In this document: piece by piece, positions 36,092 to 45,399 of the stretch
How positions within the stretch are numbered: the stretch's first letter is position 1
Layout: every line of letters starts with the position of its first letter
Assembly (NCBI GenBank): GCA_049999725.1
Contig: JBNGIS010006854.1
Span: 1-49,455, forward strand
Direction: 5' to 3'
DNA from: Haplomitrium mnioides
Taxonomy: Eukaryota > Marchantiophyta > Haplomitriopsida > Calobryales
Length of the DNA stretch: 49,455 bases
The notes under the pieces: generated by a model
What the model was told of the DNA's origin: nothing
The model's input: the letters and a program-made list of their open reading frames with translations, nothing else
Database searches by the model: none
Program-made: the position numbers and the translations under genes

Positions 36092-37146
36092 CAATTTTCT
36101 AGATTCTATATCTTGAATTTTACAAATAGTTATTCTCAATTTTGTTCATATATAGAGAATAAGGTATGGTTATTGTAAAATATCAGACTCTTTGTTATAT
36201 CTCAAAAATTTTATTCTCACTGGTATTCTGATTTGAGTATCAAGTTTTTGTATTTTTATAAAAACAAAGTATTGAACAATTTGGTGTGGTACTACAGAAA
36301 TATAGATCTGTTATAAATAATTTTATGATATATTCTGATTCAAATATTAGAGATAAATGCTCTCAATGTTTAAGAAATAATGTATTGATCTAAATATATG
36401 AATCAACTATGTGGTTGATCAATGAGAATGGTAGTTGTATATTATTTGTAGTTCAGATATAGATCCAATAATATAGTTTTTGGTTTTGTTAGACTTCAAA
36501 CAATATGAGGTTTTCTTATCTCTGGATTCTTAAGCAATTAAAAACATAGCATAGATGTTAGTATGTTCAACTGCTTTGAATAAGATACGTAAACACTTAG
36601 TTTGTAGTCAATTTGTCACTAGACATTTCACTTGATAACTCATAATGTTGGCTCACAGCTGGCGATCAAGTTTGTGACTTCAAAATTGAAAAATATGATA
36701 GATTGGATGTGTATAGATCGATTTTCACAACCTGATAATCTCTACTCTTTGAACTGTTAAGTTCGGTAATCCAATCACGCACGGGAGCTTTATGGTGCTT
36801 TGGCGAATACTTAGTGAAGGCTCGGCAAATCTCTGGTAGCTTCGGCGAAGTTAATAGGCTAAGGGAGAAATCTCGAGCTTCGGATATGTGGTTCGGTTAC
36901 CAAGCCAACGGGCGTCTCACAAGGGATGTTCACTTAGTCTCATAAGTGAACGCTCGAAAACAAACTGATGCATAAGTAGTTGTTACTCTAACCTCCTTTT
37001 AATGGTTTCTTATAACCGAGGTCCAAATCACCCTTACATGCGGAGGTGAGGGAATGACCTTGGTTTCTTCCTACCTTTTGCCACGAGTCACCTTCCAATA
37101 CATTGACTTCGAATATAGAGGCAGATTCCCCTCCGAGCTAGATTAG

Positions 37147-37191
<45 letters not shown>

Positions 37192-38133
37192 GACTGAAGC
37201 AGTGATTTGGAGACGTTTCGTCATCTTCTTTTGAGCTTTTCGAACTTTCAAGTTTTACCCAAACACAGCTTGAGTTAAGATTTTGCCAAAATATCGATAT
37301 ATTGATGTTTCAGCACTCCTTCAGAAAACCATTTCGAACTTTCACATTTCACCCTTCCAAACTTTCGATAAGTCGATGTTGAGATGGTGATTTAGCACTA
37401 TTTCATTGCTCAAATGGAACTCTTTGTTGAATGCTTTGTTTCCAAATGTGTCCGAAATGTCGATATATCTGCGCTTTGTCGAAGAATGTTCAATCTTCGT
37501 TCTTTGTAGCTGCAAATCTTCATAAACTTGAATTGTTCGATCTCGTCCAATTCTTCACCATTTCAGTTGATTCTTGAATATATTTGAATCGCCTTCCCAC
37601 TGTGCTCACTCCAAAATTAATTTCATGCCATTTGGTGGAGAATTAAGAAACTTTATAATGTGTCTATTATGATCTCGCCTTTAGATTGATGAATTCTATT
37701 TGTTCATGTGATTCTGGATGAATTTCTTCAAAATTTCTTCATAGATAGCGTTGCAATCCCTTGGCGAATTCAAATCTACTTCAAATCGAACGTAGAAACA
37801 TCGAAAAATGGGATTGATCTTGATATGAGAATTTTCTAATCTTTGAATACTTCAGCCTAATTGCTTTGTATTGACTTGAAGGAACAATATAATATATTAT
37901 TATATTATATAAAATAGTTATATGAAGAAAACTTAAGATTTGTGAATTTAGAGAAGAAAAAAAATACTATAGGAGGGATGTGAGGTTTATATCAATAGGA
38001 TATGAAATTATTTATTTATTTAGTATAGTTATAAAGTAAGAGTCTTTTAGAAAAAAAATTTAGAAAATTTCTATATAACAGGGGATAAAAAATTTTCTGA
38101 AATTTTTCTATAGAGTGTTGAGTGATGATAACT
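36092..38133 (-). other. Outer copia 5' leader, LTR-proximal part
   Basis: Non-coding. Includes an (AT)n microsatellite at about 37150-37188. Joined with 27573-28116 it gives a leader of about 2.6 kb, close to that of the inner element. Confidence 0.65.
37150..37188. repeat. (AT)n microsatellite
   Basis: About 19 uninterrupted AT dinucleotides inside the outer copia leader. Confidence 0.95.
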
Positions 38134-38353
38134 TGTTGAATGATTGTTGTAATAGACAATGCAACATGTGACTCAATAGCTCAAAGTATAGTGTCCAATC
38201 TTTTTACTCTCATATATATCAACAACACTCTCATGTTTGTATCTAGGATTAGTATTAACTTAATCTATTCACTAATGGTAGATTAATAACCTAATTATAG
38301 ATTAGCTAAAGTATCTTCTAATCCTGTTTTATGTTGCTCTATATATCATAACA
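38134..38353 (-). repeat. Outer copia 5' LTR
   Basis: About 220 bp, the partner of 22415-22665. It starts TGTTGAATGATTGTTGTAAT and ends ATATATCATAACA. Shorter than its partner by deletion in the ATCAATAATAATAATAC region. Confidence 0.85.
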
Positions 38354-38744
38354 AAGGCTCCCATTTTTTACTCAGCAAATGGCAATGTATGAAAACTGCC
38401 AAGACTAGGATCAGTGCGGGCAAGCAGTGCAAGGCAAAGCCTGAACGAACGCTGAGCCTTCAGTGCATAGCATTAAGTACAAGAGTTGCATTAGCACACA
38501 TAGCTGAGGCTGGTGTCGGGTTGTGGCAAGCACTGCTGCAGCAAAAGAGCTTCAGTTTGTACGCTTCTTCACAGCTCAGCCCATTCGTGGTTTCAGCTTC
38601 AGCCTACAACAGGCATGTGCCGGAGAGAATTTACATGCATTTTGTGTTTTCAGCAAATGTATCAAAAGACAGGACGATAGTTGTCTGTTATCCCCAATCC
38701 CATACAAGCAAACATTGTCTTCAAGTCCTCAGCAGCATACACAA
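38354..38744 (-). other. 3' flank / probable 3' UTR of the Hint gene
   Basis: GC-richer than the neighbouring retroelement and without a conserved frame on the minus strand. No canonical AATAAA was seen on the minus strand. The outer copia inserted at its far end, so the natural 3' end may be displaced or supplied by the LTR. Confidence 0.5.
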
Positions 38745-40370
38745 TTAGATTTCCTTGAGGATTTGAAATGCCAGCGCTCCTCCGATGCCAACCCACATCC
38801 ATCTTCCGTGCACTACCCATCCTATCAGCTCCTGCAATCCATTGGAAAGCACCATTCAACTTACTTACATTCGATCAGTGCTTTCATAGTCATGATAGCT
38901 CATGGAATCGATTCTCACCAGGTATGCGTTGGTTGCCCACAACGGAATATTTCCTCCCAAAACTGCAATGTATGCCTTTTTGCCCAGTAATTTGTACACG
39001 TTGCGAACTAATAGAGTCATGCCATTCTGCACCGTCACGCCCCATTCAATCACCACATGCATGAATCAGGCATTCAACGTCAAAATCGACAGCTTGGGCA
39101 ATTAAGTGGCTATAACATTCTGTACACTTAGAGGCACAGAAGAAGACTATTGTGCACACCTGATACCAGCCTTGAAGCCATGTGTTGGAGGTGAGTCCCA
39201 TAGCTGCCACCACTCCATCGAGAAAGCAAAAGTCACTGTGAGCAGAGGCCACCACTCCTCCAACAACGATGGTGCCGCTCATGGTCAGTGGATAATACAA
39301 ACCGCTCTTGACCACCACTGAAACGTCTGGAACAATCATGCACGATGCAATCTACGTACGTTACCAACAATTTCGTGTGAAGTTTATTGCAACATTGATA
39401 ATCCATACAAAGCCAACACGGCAGCAGTGTGCACAATACCTGTGACAACATGTTTGGATAGCAGAGTGGAATTGCCTTCAGATATGGCCCACATGTAATC
39501 TCCGACATTCACCTCACCCGCTATCTTGTACACTGTTTCTACACCTGAGACCACCTTCGGCGAAATATAATGAAAACAGAATTGCGTAAATGGACCTGGC
39601 GAACATTTGTGGAGTTCACGATATTACCTGCAGATGTAGGTACTAAATGACGCTTAGTCAGCTCCAGAGTTCTGGTTGAGAAAGGGGCCGATGTCTGTCT
39701 CATATCAATCCTAACAAATAAAGCTTGTGCGGATTTTTCGCTATGTCCGATTAGATATATCTCTTCGTACACAGTCTTGCCAATATCCTCAGCCCATGCA
39801 GCCACCTGCACATTGAATTCGTTGGATGAAATCTTTACCATGACTACCACATGGATACATAAAACTTTCTGCCTTTATTTCAGTTGCATATCAACTCTGC
39901 ATGTGGTTCCCGCATGGGATCAATCATTCATATTTTGACAGTATGAGATGACAGACAAACCTTTTCTCCCACTGCCAACTCGGAAATTGGCAACAGCTTT
40001 CCACTCTCGCGCTTCACTAATGCATCCCCTGCCAAAGGTCACCAAGAGTAATTACCAGGCTAGAGAGTTGATTGACGGGAAAAATCAGACCAATTCTAAC
40101 TGATGATTCGAATAGCGACACAGGCACTTTGCTGTAATGCGCAGAGCATGCACCTGGAAAGCATCCGTCGCTATCAGAACGACCATCAAACGCTAGTATG
40201 GCATGAGTCCTTCCACCAGATGCTTTCGCAGGGCCTGGACCGTAGGCTGCCACATTTCTTCGGAGCAGTTTCGGTGCTGAGAACCGCACTCGGGACGCCA
40301 CTGTGATAACTGTCTGCGAGACAAATACCAATGTCACAATCACTGCATAGCACAACACTCTGCCCGCCAT
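38745..40370 (-). CDS. Secreted Hint (Hedgehog/intein) domain protein, 7 exons, 309 aa
   Basis: Exons on the minus strand: 40370-40154, 40028-39961, 39805-39628, 39544-39440, 39326-39160, 39026-38919, 38831-38745. All introns are GT-AG and the phases match, giving one frame with stop TAA at 38745. Residues 1-25 are a signal peptide (VLCYAVIVTLVFVSQTVITV). A basic, Gly/Pro segment follows to SDSDG69. Cys70-Phe-Pro-Gly-Asp opens the Hint domain at a Hedgehog-like Gly|Cys-Phe junction. ISELAVGEKV, the TKRH block (Thr145, His148), VNVGDYMW and SGTIVVGGVVASAHSD are in family order. The C-terminus ends in a hydrophobic helix at about 292-306. Hint domains cut the chain at their first Cys by N-S acyl shift, so the inferred role is release of a roughly 45-residue secreted N-terminal peptide. 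His116 stands where fly Hedgehog has Asp303, and Ala218 where it has Cys400, so sterol attachment cannot be assumed. Intact; the function in plants is unknown to me. Confidence 0.88.
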
Positions 40371-40840
40371 TTTCTCCTCTCCTACACTGCACTTGCAAAT
40401 CTCTCCTTCAATTCAGTTGCAAATCTCTTTTCTGGTTCCCTTTAAAATGTCTGTAGCTTTGGACAATTCGACAACAACAAAAATAGAAAATAGATGGGGC
40501 GATCCTGAGATTCCGTGTATTGGGCTTTTTCTTTGAAAATATCCTGGCGGAAGAGGGAGGGCTAATCAAATCGAAAGGTGGATGTCTTGTTCATGGCAAT
40601 CGATTGAGTGCACAGAAAAAGCAAAGCAATGTCACTCTTCTGACATGATGGTCTCCAACATTGAAACTGTCAATTGCATAGTGCCTCATCTGCATACCAC
40701 AGAAATAGCATTGAACCATGAATACGCTTTGGTCTGTTCCAGATTTGGGATTGAGCTGTGGTAGTTGGGTACAAGACTTTGTCAGCGTTACACATTTGAC
40801 TTCGTCAATACGAAATTGCTTTGGTCGATTCTCATAGCCC
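40371..40840 (-). promoter_or_regulatory. Presumed promoter and 5' UTR of the Hint gene
   Basis: The minus-strand start context is GGAGAGGAGAAAATGG, with A at -3 and G at +4. A duplicated block AGAGATTTGCAA occurs twice in the presumed leader (40393-40430). A CCAAT-like CCCAATACAC lies about 155 bases upstream of the ATG. No convincing TATA box; TTTTAAAGGG at about 40440 is the only weak candidate. Confidence 0.4.
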
Positions 40841-40843
40841 ATC

Positions 40844-40946
40844 CACATGTGACAAAAACAGTCGAAGCTCACTCACATGTGACCAAAAAGTTTAAAGGAA
40901 GGCCCATTCACATGTGACAAAAGCAATCTACGCTCATTCACATGTA
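40844..40946. promoter_or_regulatory. Cluster of four CACATGTG-type palindromes
   Basis: CACATGTG at 40844-40851, 40874-40881 and 40909-40916, and CACATGTA at 40939-40946. Most are followed by ACAAAA or ACCAAAA and preceded by ATTC, ATC or ACT. Start-to-start distances are 30, 35 and 30 bases, near whole turns of the helix. CACATG is an E-box core bound by bHLH factors such as MYC2. They lie 470-580 bases upstream of the Hint start codon and are symmetric, so orientation gives no clue. The regulatory role is inferred. Confidence 0.5.
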
Positions 40947-40949
40947 AGG

Positions 40950-41790
40950 AAAAAACAATGCCTAGTCGTTCGGAGTACATGGCCAAGGACTCATGGAGGT
41001 ATTATAGAGGGCAGCAGGCTGTCCATAAAGTGAGGCTGCCCACAATGTGTTGAGGAGCTATTGAGGAGCTACATGGGTGTGGGTGTGGTGAAGAAATACA
41101 AGGCAAAGGTGGCACTATAGAAAGAGCACCTCCTTAACACATCACATCTTGGTGATAGAGGAAGATGAGTGAATTGGACAACTAGGAGGATAGCAAGTGG
41201 GTAGAAGCTATGGAGAAAGATGAGGCCAAGCTGAAACATGAGTGTGCAAAGCCATTTCATGACCTTGAACTAGAGTAATGGGCTCAAATACAACTAGAAT
41301 ATCAAAGTAACCATTGGAAAATATTGTGCTAGAGGAATAGAAATAGGGCTGGGTGTAGAAGTTAAAGAAGTCTAGCATGTAGCTCAACATATATTGGGAA
41401 TACTATGCTAGGCATCATGCTCAAGTTGTCTTGATGGAGTTGGTATGGGTAGCAACTCAATTGAAGGAGGTAGTGGAAGCCATACACTAGAAAATTAGAA
41501 CCATGGTGGTTGTATCAAGAGAGCTTGATGAGGCTCAATAAAGGAATCAAGTGTTGAAGAAGAGAGCAATTATAGAAGTATGTTGATAGTGCACTAGGCA
41601 TCATAACCAAGAGAGCTCACACACACCAACGATAGCAAATAACAAGAGCAAGTTGGATCATGAAGATAGTGCATCGTAGTAAGAAAAGAAGAGAACCCAA
41701 GACTAGCAAAAGAACACCAACGTAGAGGATGAAATTGTAAGAAGAAACTATCAACAAAGTATAACAAGTTGAAAACTTATACGTAGAAAA
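40950..41790. other. Decayed unassigned sequence
   Basis: The plus strand is rich in GAG/AAG codons (for example GAGTTGGTATGGGTAGCAAC and GTTGAAGAAGAGAGCAATTA), as if derived from a coiled-coil gag-like protein, but interrupted every 10-40 codons. I could not assign it. Open minus-strand frames here look like antisense of this purine-rich tract. Confidence 0.3.
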
Positions 41791-41920
41791 CCTACGTGCA
41801 CAAGGCATAAGCACAAAAGGTAAAAACATGAAAGACTCAAGCATGGACGACTAAAGTGCAAAAGAAAGAAGCGAAAACGAAATATGTGTGGAGGACAGAA
41901 GCGCAGATGATGCTGTAAAG

Positions 41921-42040
41921 TGTAGAAGGCAAAAGCAAGGAGCACCAAAGCATACAAAATAGACATTCGAGATGCCAAAGTGTAGAAGCCAAAAGAAAGG
42001 AAGACCAAAACATACAAAATAGACGTACAAGATGCGAAAG
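41921..42040. repeat. 60-bp tandem repeat (two clear units)
   Basis: 41921-41980 and 41981-42040 align base for base (TGTAGAAGCCAAAAGAAAGG, then ACCAAA-CATACAAAATAGAC and GATGCGAAAG). Looser relatives (GCAAAAGACAGAAGTGTGGA and similar) extend the field over about 41790-42310. Confidence 0.8.
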
Positions 42041-42339
42041 CCTAAACAACTAGAGTGCGTTTAGCAAAAGCATAGAGGCACAAACTTGAAGAAGTGGTAA
42101 GCTCCAATGATGGGTAGAAGACCGATATGTAGAAGGCCAAAGTTTGGACAACTTACATGCAAAAGACAGAAGTGTGGACAACCTATGTGTATGTGTCGAA
42201 GGAGGAAGCATGAGAGACCAAAATGCAAATAGGTGGATGTGTAAAACGCAGAAGCTCATAAAGTGGAAGCTCAAACAACTTGTAGTGGGTAGCTAAAGTG
42301 TGAAAGGCAAAAGCGCATACGTAACTGGCACCAACTCTA

Positions 42340-43330
42340 GCTAGAGATGACTAAAAATTGAGTAAGATGAATAGTATATATACTATGTCTAGAAAGTTAT
42401 TACTAAATTAGAGTATCAAAAATGGTTGCTACTATATAGAGAATGACACAAAGCAAAAGGAGAGAAGGTCAAGACAAATTTATACACCAATTCATATAAC
42501 TTTGTAGATGGCTTTATGGTTTTTGTGATGGATTCAAATGAGCCTATTACCTTGTTGTTAGTGAATTATGATGTGATTTGGCGTTTTTAGTTTATATATT
42601 GTGGTAGATATCAAATAGATTTGAGCCAAACTCTTTTACAAGAGTTCAACTCCAAGTGCTTTGTTTTTATTGAAGTAGCACTAAGAAGAGATTTTGCAAA
42701 GTACATTAAGAAGTTTCGAATTCTCCAAGCTCAAATTGAAGATATGATGAGTTCAGCCAAACCCTTGAAAATTTCTTACAAGGGTAAAAAAAGATAAGAG
42801 TAGAAGTTATAATGTACAACCTCAAGAATGTACATAAGGTTATTTCATTTGCTCAAAAAACTTGAAAACACGCACCATCTTACAAAGTAGAGGAAATTAT
42901 GTTCTCATACTAATGGTCCATAAAACAAGGAAGAAGAAAGGCAAGAAAAACACATGACAACATTGAATCTATCATATAGAAACAAGAAAAAAAATTTAAG
43001 ATTGGTTGTGGTTGATATATAGATGGCAAGATCCACAATAAAAGTTTTGGTGGACTTTGGAGTAGAAGAAAATTATTTATCATATGTTATGAAAATGAAG
43101 TTGGAGTTACCGCTTGAAAAAAAAGAGTATAAGATAGGTAGAAATGGCAAATGATCTTACTGAGCCAATTAAACAATTGTCTCAAAGTGTAGTTATATAT
43201 ATAAGAAACTATAAAGAAAAGTTGGAATAGAATATCAATGCATTAGCAAGGTATGATGTTTTTTCTAGAAATAAAGTGGTTGTGAAGACATAATCTGTAA
43301 GTGGATTGGCAAAAGAAGACACTAACTACA
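42340..43330 (+). pseudogene. Gypsy relic: LTR piece, gag and protease, same family as 47056-49455
   Basis: TACTATGTCTAGAAAG at about 42376 matches the LTR at 47102. AACTTTGTAGATGGCTTTAT at about 42500 matches 47933 (leader). The block at 42610-42670 (GATTTGAGCCAAACTC, GAGTTCAACTCCAA) matches 48052. The segment at about 43020-43120 (ARSTIKVLVDFGVEENYL, then LELPLEK) matches the protease at 49350-49455. About 0.7 kb between LTR and leader is missing, and the gag frame is destroyed. Confidence 0.65.
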
Positions 43331-43653
43331 TCTCAATAGAGGATTTGAAAAGATAAAATACAATCTTGTTCACCTACTTCTATATTTGGTTGGGGAAATT
43401 CAATCAAGAGTCAAGATATAATGTTTTAAGAACTCATACATTGTAAAAGAACTCAAAGACCAAATCCAAATGAGTAAAAACTCATAGTGAACTCTAATAG
43501 AGTTCCTCAACCAAATGCCAATAAGGCAAGCAAAAACCAAGCAACCAAAGAACCCAAGTGACTCCAAAGGAACTCCAAAATGAGGAGTGGGGCTATGAAG
43601 CCCGTCTAGATATACAAGAGAAGAAGGTGTCATCCCTCTTTCTTCATTTACAA

Positions 43654-43766
43654 GTGACTTCCAATTTCAAACCTAGAATTAATCATATAGAGGTCACTTC
43701 TAGTTTCAACCCTAACATTGCTCATTTAGAAGTCACTTCTAATTTCAACCCTAAAAGCTCTAACAG
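43654..43766. repeat. 39-bp minisatellite, about 3 units
   Basis: Units begin GTSACTTCYARTTTCAA at 43654, 43693 and 43732, exactly 39 bases apart. The repeat translates in an open plus frame as a 13-residue unit (EVTSNFNP...), which is likely incidental. Confidence 0.85.
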
Positions 43767-43859
43767 TAACTTTGAAGGCAAGTAATCTTATCTCAATTCA
43801 ACTTTTAAAATAACCCTCTACCACTTCCTTCACTTTTATCTATTTTCTTATAAATAAAC

Positions 43860-45306
43860 AACATCATACTTGTACTATTATATAATCCCCATCTTCTTGT
43901 CGATGACGTCCTCATCATAACCTACAGTTTTAAATAATCTAATAGCTTCTTAAGCATTCTCAAGGTTAAAAGAAGGTTCCCAAGTAGCATCATGAAGAAG
44001 ATGTCCATTCCACAAAACTTAATACTGAGCTTGACAATGCCTCTCACCATTGAAGACTTGCTTAGCCAAAATGTGATCCACCTCATACTCTTCAAGATCA
44101 TCAAGAACAATAGATGAAGGAGGAATTTGAGCACGATTTGTGAAAAAATATAGACTAGAAATAAAAGATAAGTTTAGATGCATGAAATACAAGATGAATC
44201 TTCATATAGAGAGGAAGATCAAGTTTGTACGCAACACAAGAAATAACTTGAGAAATTGAGAAAGAACCAATCCAAGTTGGAGATAACTTTCAAACTTGAG
44301 TATCTAAAGACAAAGGAAGATCATGAGTAGAAAGCATAACTTGGTCATCTAAAACATAAGAAAAATCATGACGATGTTTATTGGCATATTTTTTTGCCGA
44401 TCTTGAGCAATAACAAGATGGTTTTTGGGATCTTGCAAAAAAAAGGATAAATGAGACAAAAAGGTAGAAAGACTTGGAATACTCAAAGAGGAAAGGGAAA
44501 GAAAACCATTGGGAACAAGAGGATGTTCATAAGAATTAAGAAAGAAAAGAGAAAGTATACTACTTGCTTGTTTGGAGTTGTTGTATCCAAACTCGACAAT
44601 CAGTAAGAAACTATCCCAATCCATGTAATGAATGTTGATAAACGCTTGAAGCACATCCTCCACAATGCAATTTGCGCATTCAATTTGCCCATCTGTTTGA
44701 TGATAAGTCGTAGACATAGATAGTTTGATACCCAAAAGTGTAAACAACTCTCACCAAAACTTCCCACTGAATCATGTATCTCTATCATATATTAACACCA
44801 TTGGCATTCCATGATTTTGAAAGATTGTATCGAAGTAATCTTTGTCTATTGTGGAGCGTCCACCGTATTCATTGTTGATGCTTGATGAGTTTGTTTTGCT
44901 TAGCTTTTCCACAAACACCACAATGGCAGTAAACTCATGAGGTATTGTTGGAAGCGAAGTGACAAGATCTAAACTTACATGTTTCCACCGAGTAGTAGGA
45001 ATTGGTAGTGGTTGAAGAAGACCAGCTAGTGTTTGATTTGAAGCCTTGTTTTGCTGACAACTTTCATAAGAATGAACAAAGCCAAGAACATCTCAAGCTA
45101 GGTTTGGCCACCACCAAGTACATTGAAGAAACTCTACTCCAAGATGCCATGAGATTGGAATGTCATGTGCTTCTTATAAATGGGCTATTCAAAGCGTATC
45201 ATTTTGTGGAGCATATATTTGATGGCCTTGATAGAGAGTACTATCTTGAATGGAAAAGACATGACACTCACTATCTTTGACAGCCAAACGTGTCATAACA
45301 AGATTA
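43860..45306 (-). pseudogene. Ty3/gypsy chromovirus integrase and chromodomain relic
   Basis: Minus strand, from the gap inward. A segment CHVFSIQDSTLYQGHQIYAP leads to the HHCC zinc finger (HDIPISWHLGV ... SYESCQQNKA) and LLQPLPIPTTRWKHVSLDLV. The integrase core follows, with FTAIVVFVEKLSK, MVLIYDRD, TTYHQTDGQIECAN and DWDSFLLIVEFGYNNSK. Then comes the C-terminal part (DLPLYMKIHLVFHASKL) and a chromodomain (LDDLEEYEVDHILAKQV ... ATWEPSFNLENA). The C-terminus at about 43890 reads DEDVIDKKMG. Stops interrupt it in several places. The 5' part (protease, RT, RNase H) is not present on this strand beyond the gap. Confidence 0.85.
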
Positions 45307-45316
45307 NNNNNNNNNN
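45307..45316. other. Assembly gap (10 N)
   Basis: Ten N at the junction of a minus-strand and a plus-strand gypsy relic. A false join is possible here. Confidence 0.99.
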
Positions 45317-45399
45317 ATTTGAGAAATGGATTTAATCAAATCCAAATTTCAAAGAGTAATATGTAGAAAAAAATTTCAAAGTCAATATAGACATTTTAA

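Larger units (their letters stand above)
22415..38353 (-). mobile_element. Outer Ty1/copia LTR retrotransposon (interrupted)
   Basis: Minus-strand element bounded by LTRs that begin TGTTGAATGATTG and end ATATCATAACA in plus-strand reading. The inner element occupies 28117-36086, leaving about 8 kb of outer element. Flanks AAGCT (22410-22414) and AAGGC(T) (38354 on) look like a decayed target duplication. The insertion point is about 390 bases past the stop codon of the Hint gene. Confidence 0.85.

Noticed and set aside
37150-37188. AT-rich block as a replication origin or matrix-attachment site
   Set aside because: It is a simple dinucleotide microsatellite inside a retroelement leader, with nothing else to support such a role.
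38389-39321. Several plus-strand open frames of 60-155 codons
   Set aside because: They lie antisense to exons 5-7 and introns of the Hint gene, have no splice logic and no recognisable domain.
39046-39339. Single-exon reading of the Hint exon 5 region as its own gene
   Set aside because: Phases and GT-AG sites join it to its neighbours, and alone it would start within the domain.
41208-42274. Minus-strand open frames rich in Phe, Leu, Ser and Cys, resembling membrane proteins
   Set aside because: Antisense of a purine-rich repeat field; the hydrophobic look is a composition effect.
45002-45280. Plus-strand 92-codon open frame
   Set aside because: Antisense to the integrase zinc-finger region of the minus-strand gypsy relic, where the opposite strand matches known motifs.
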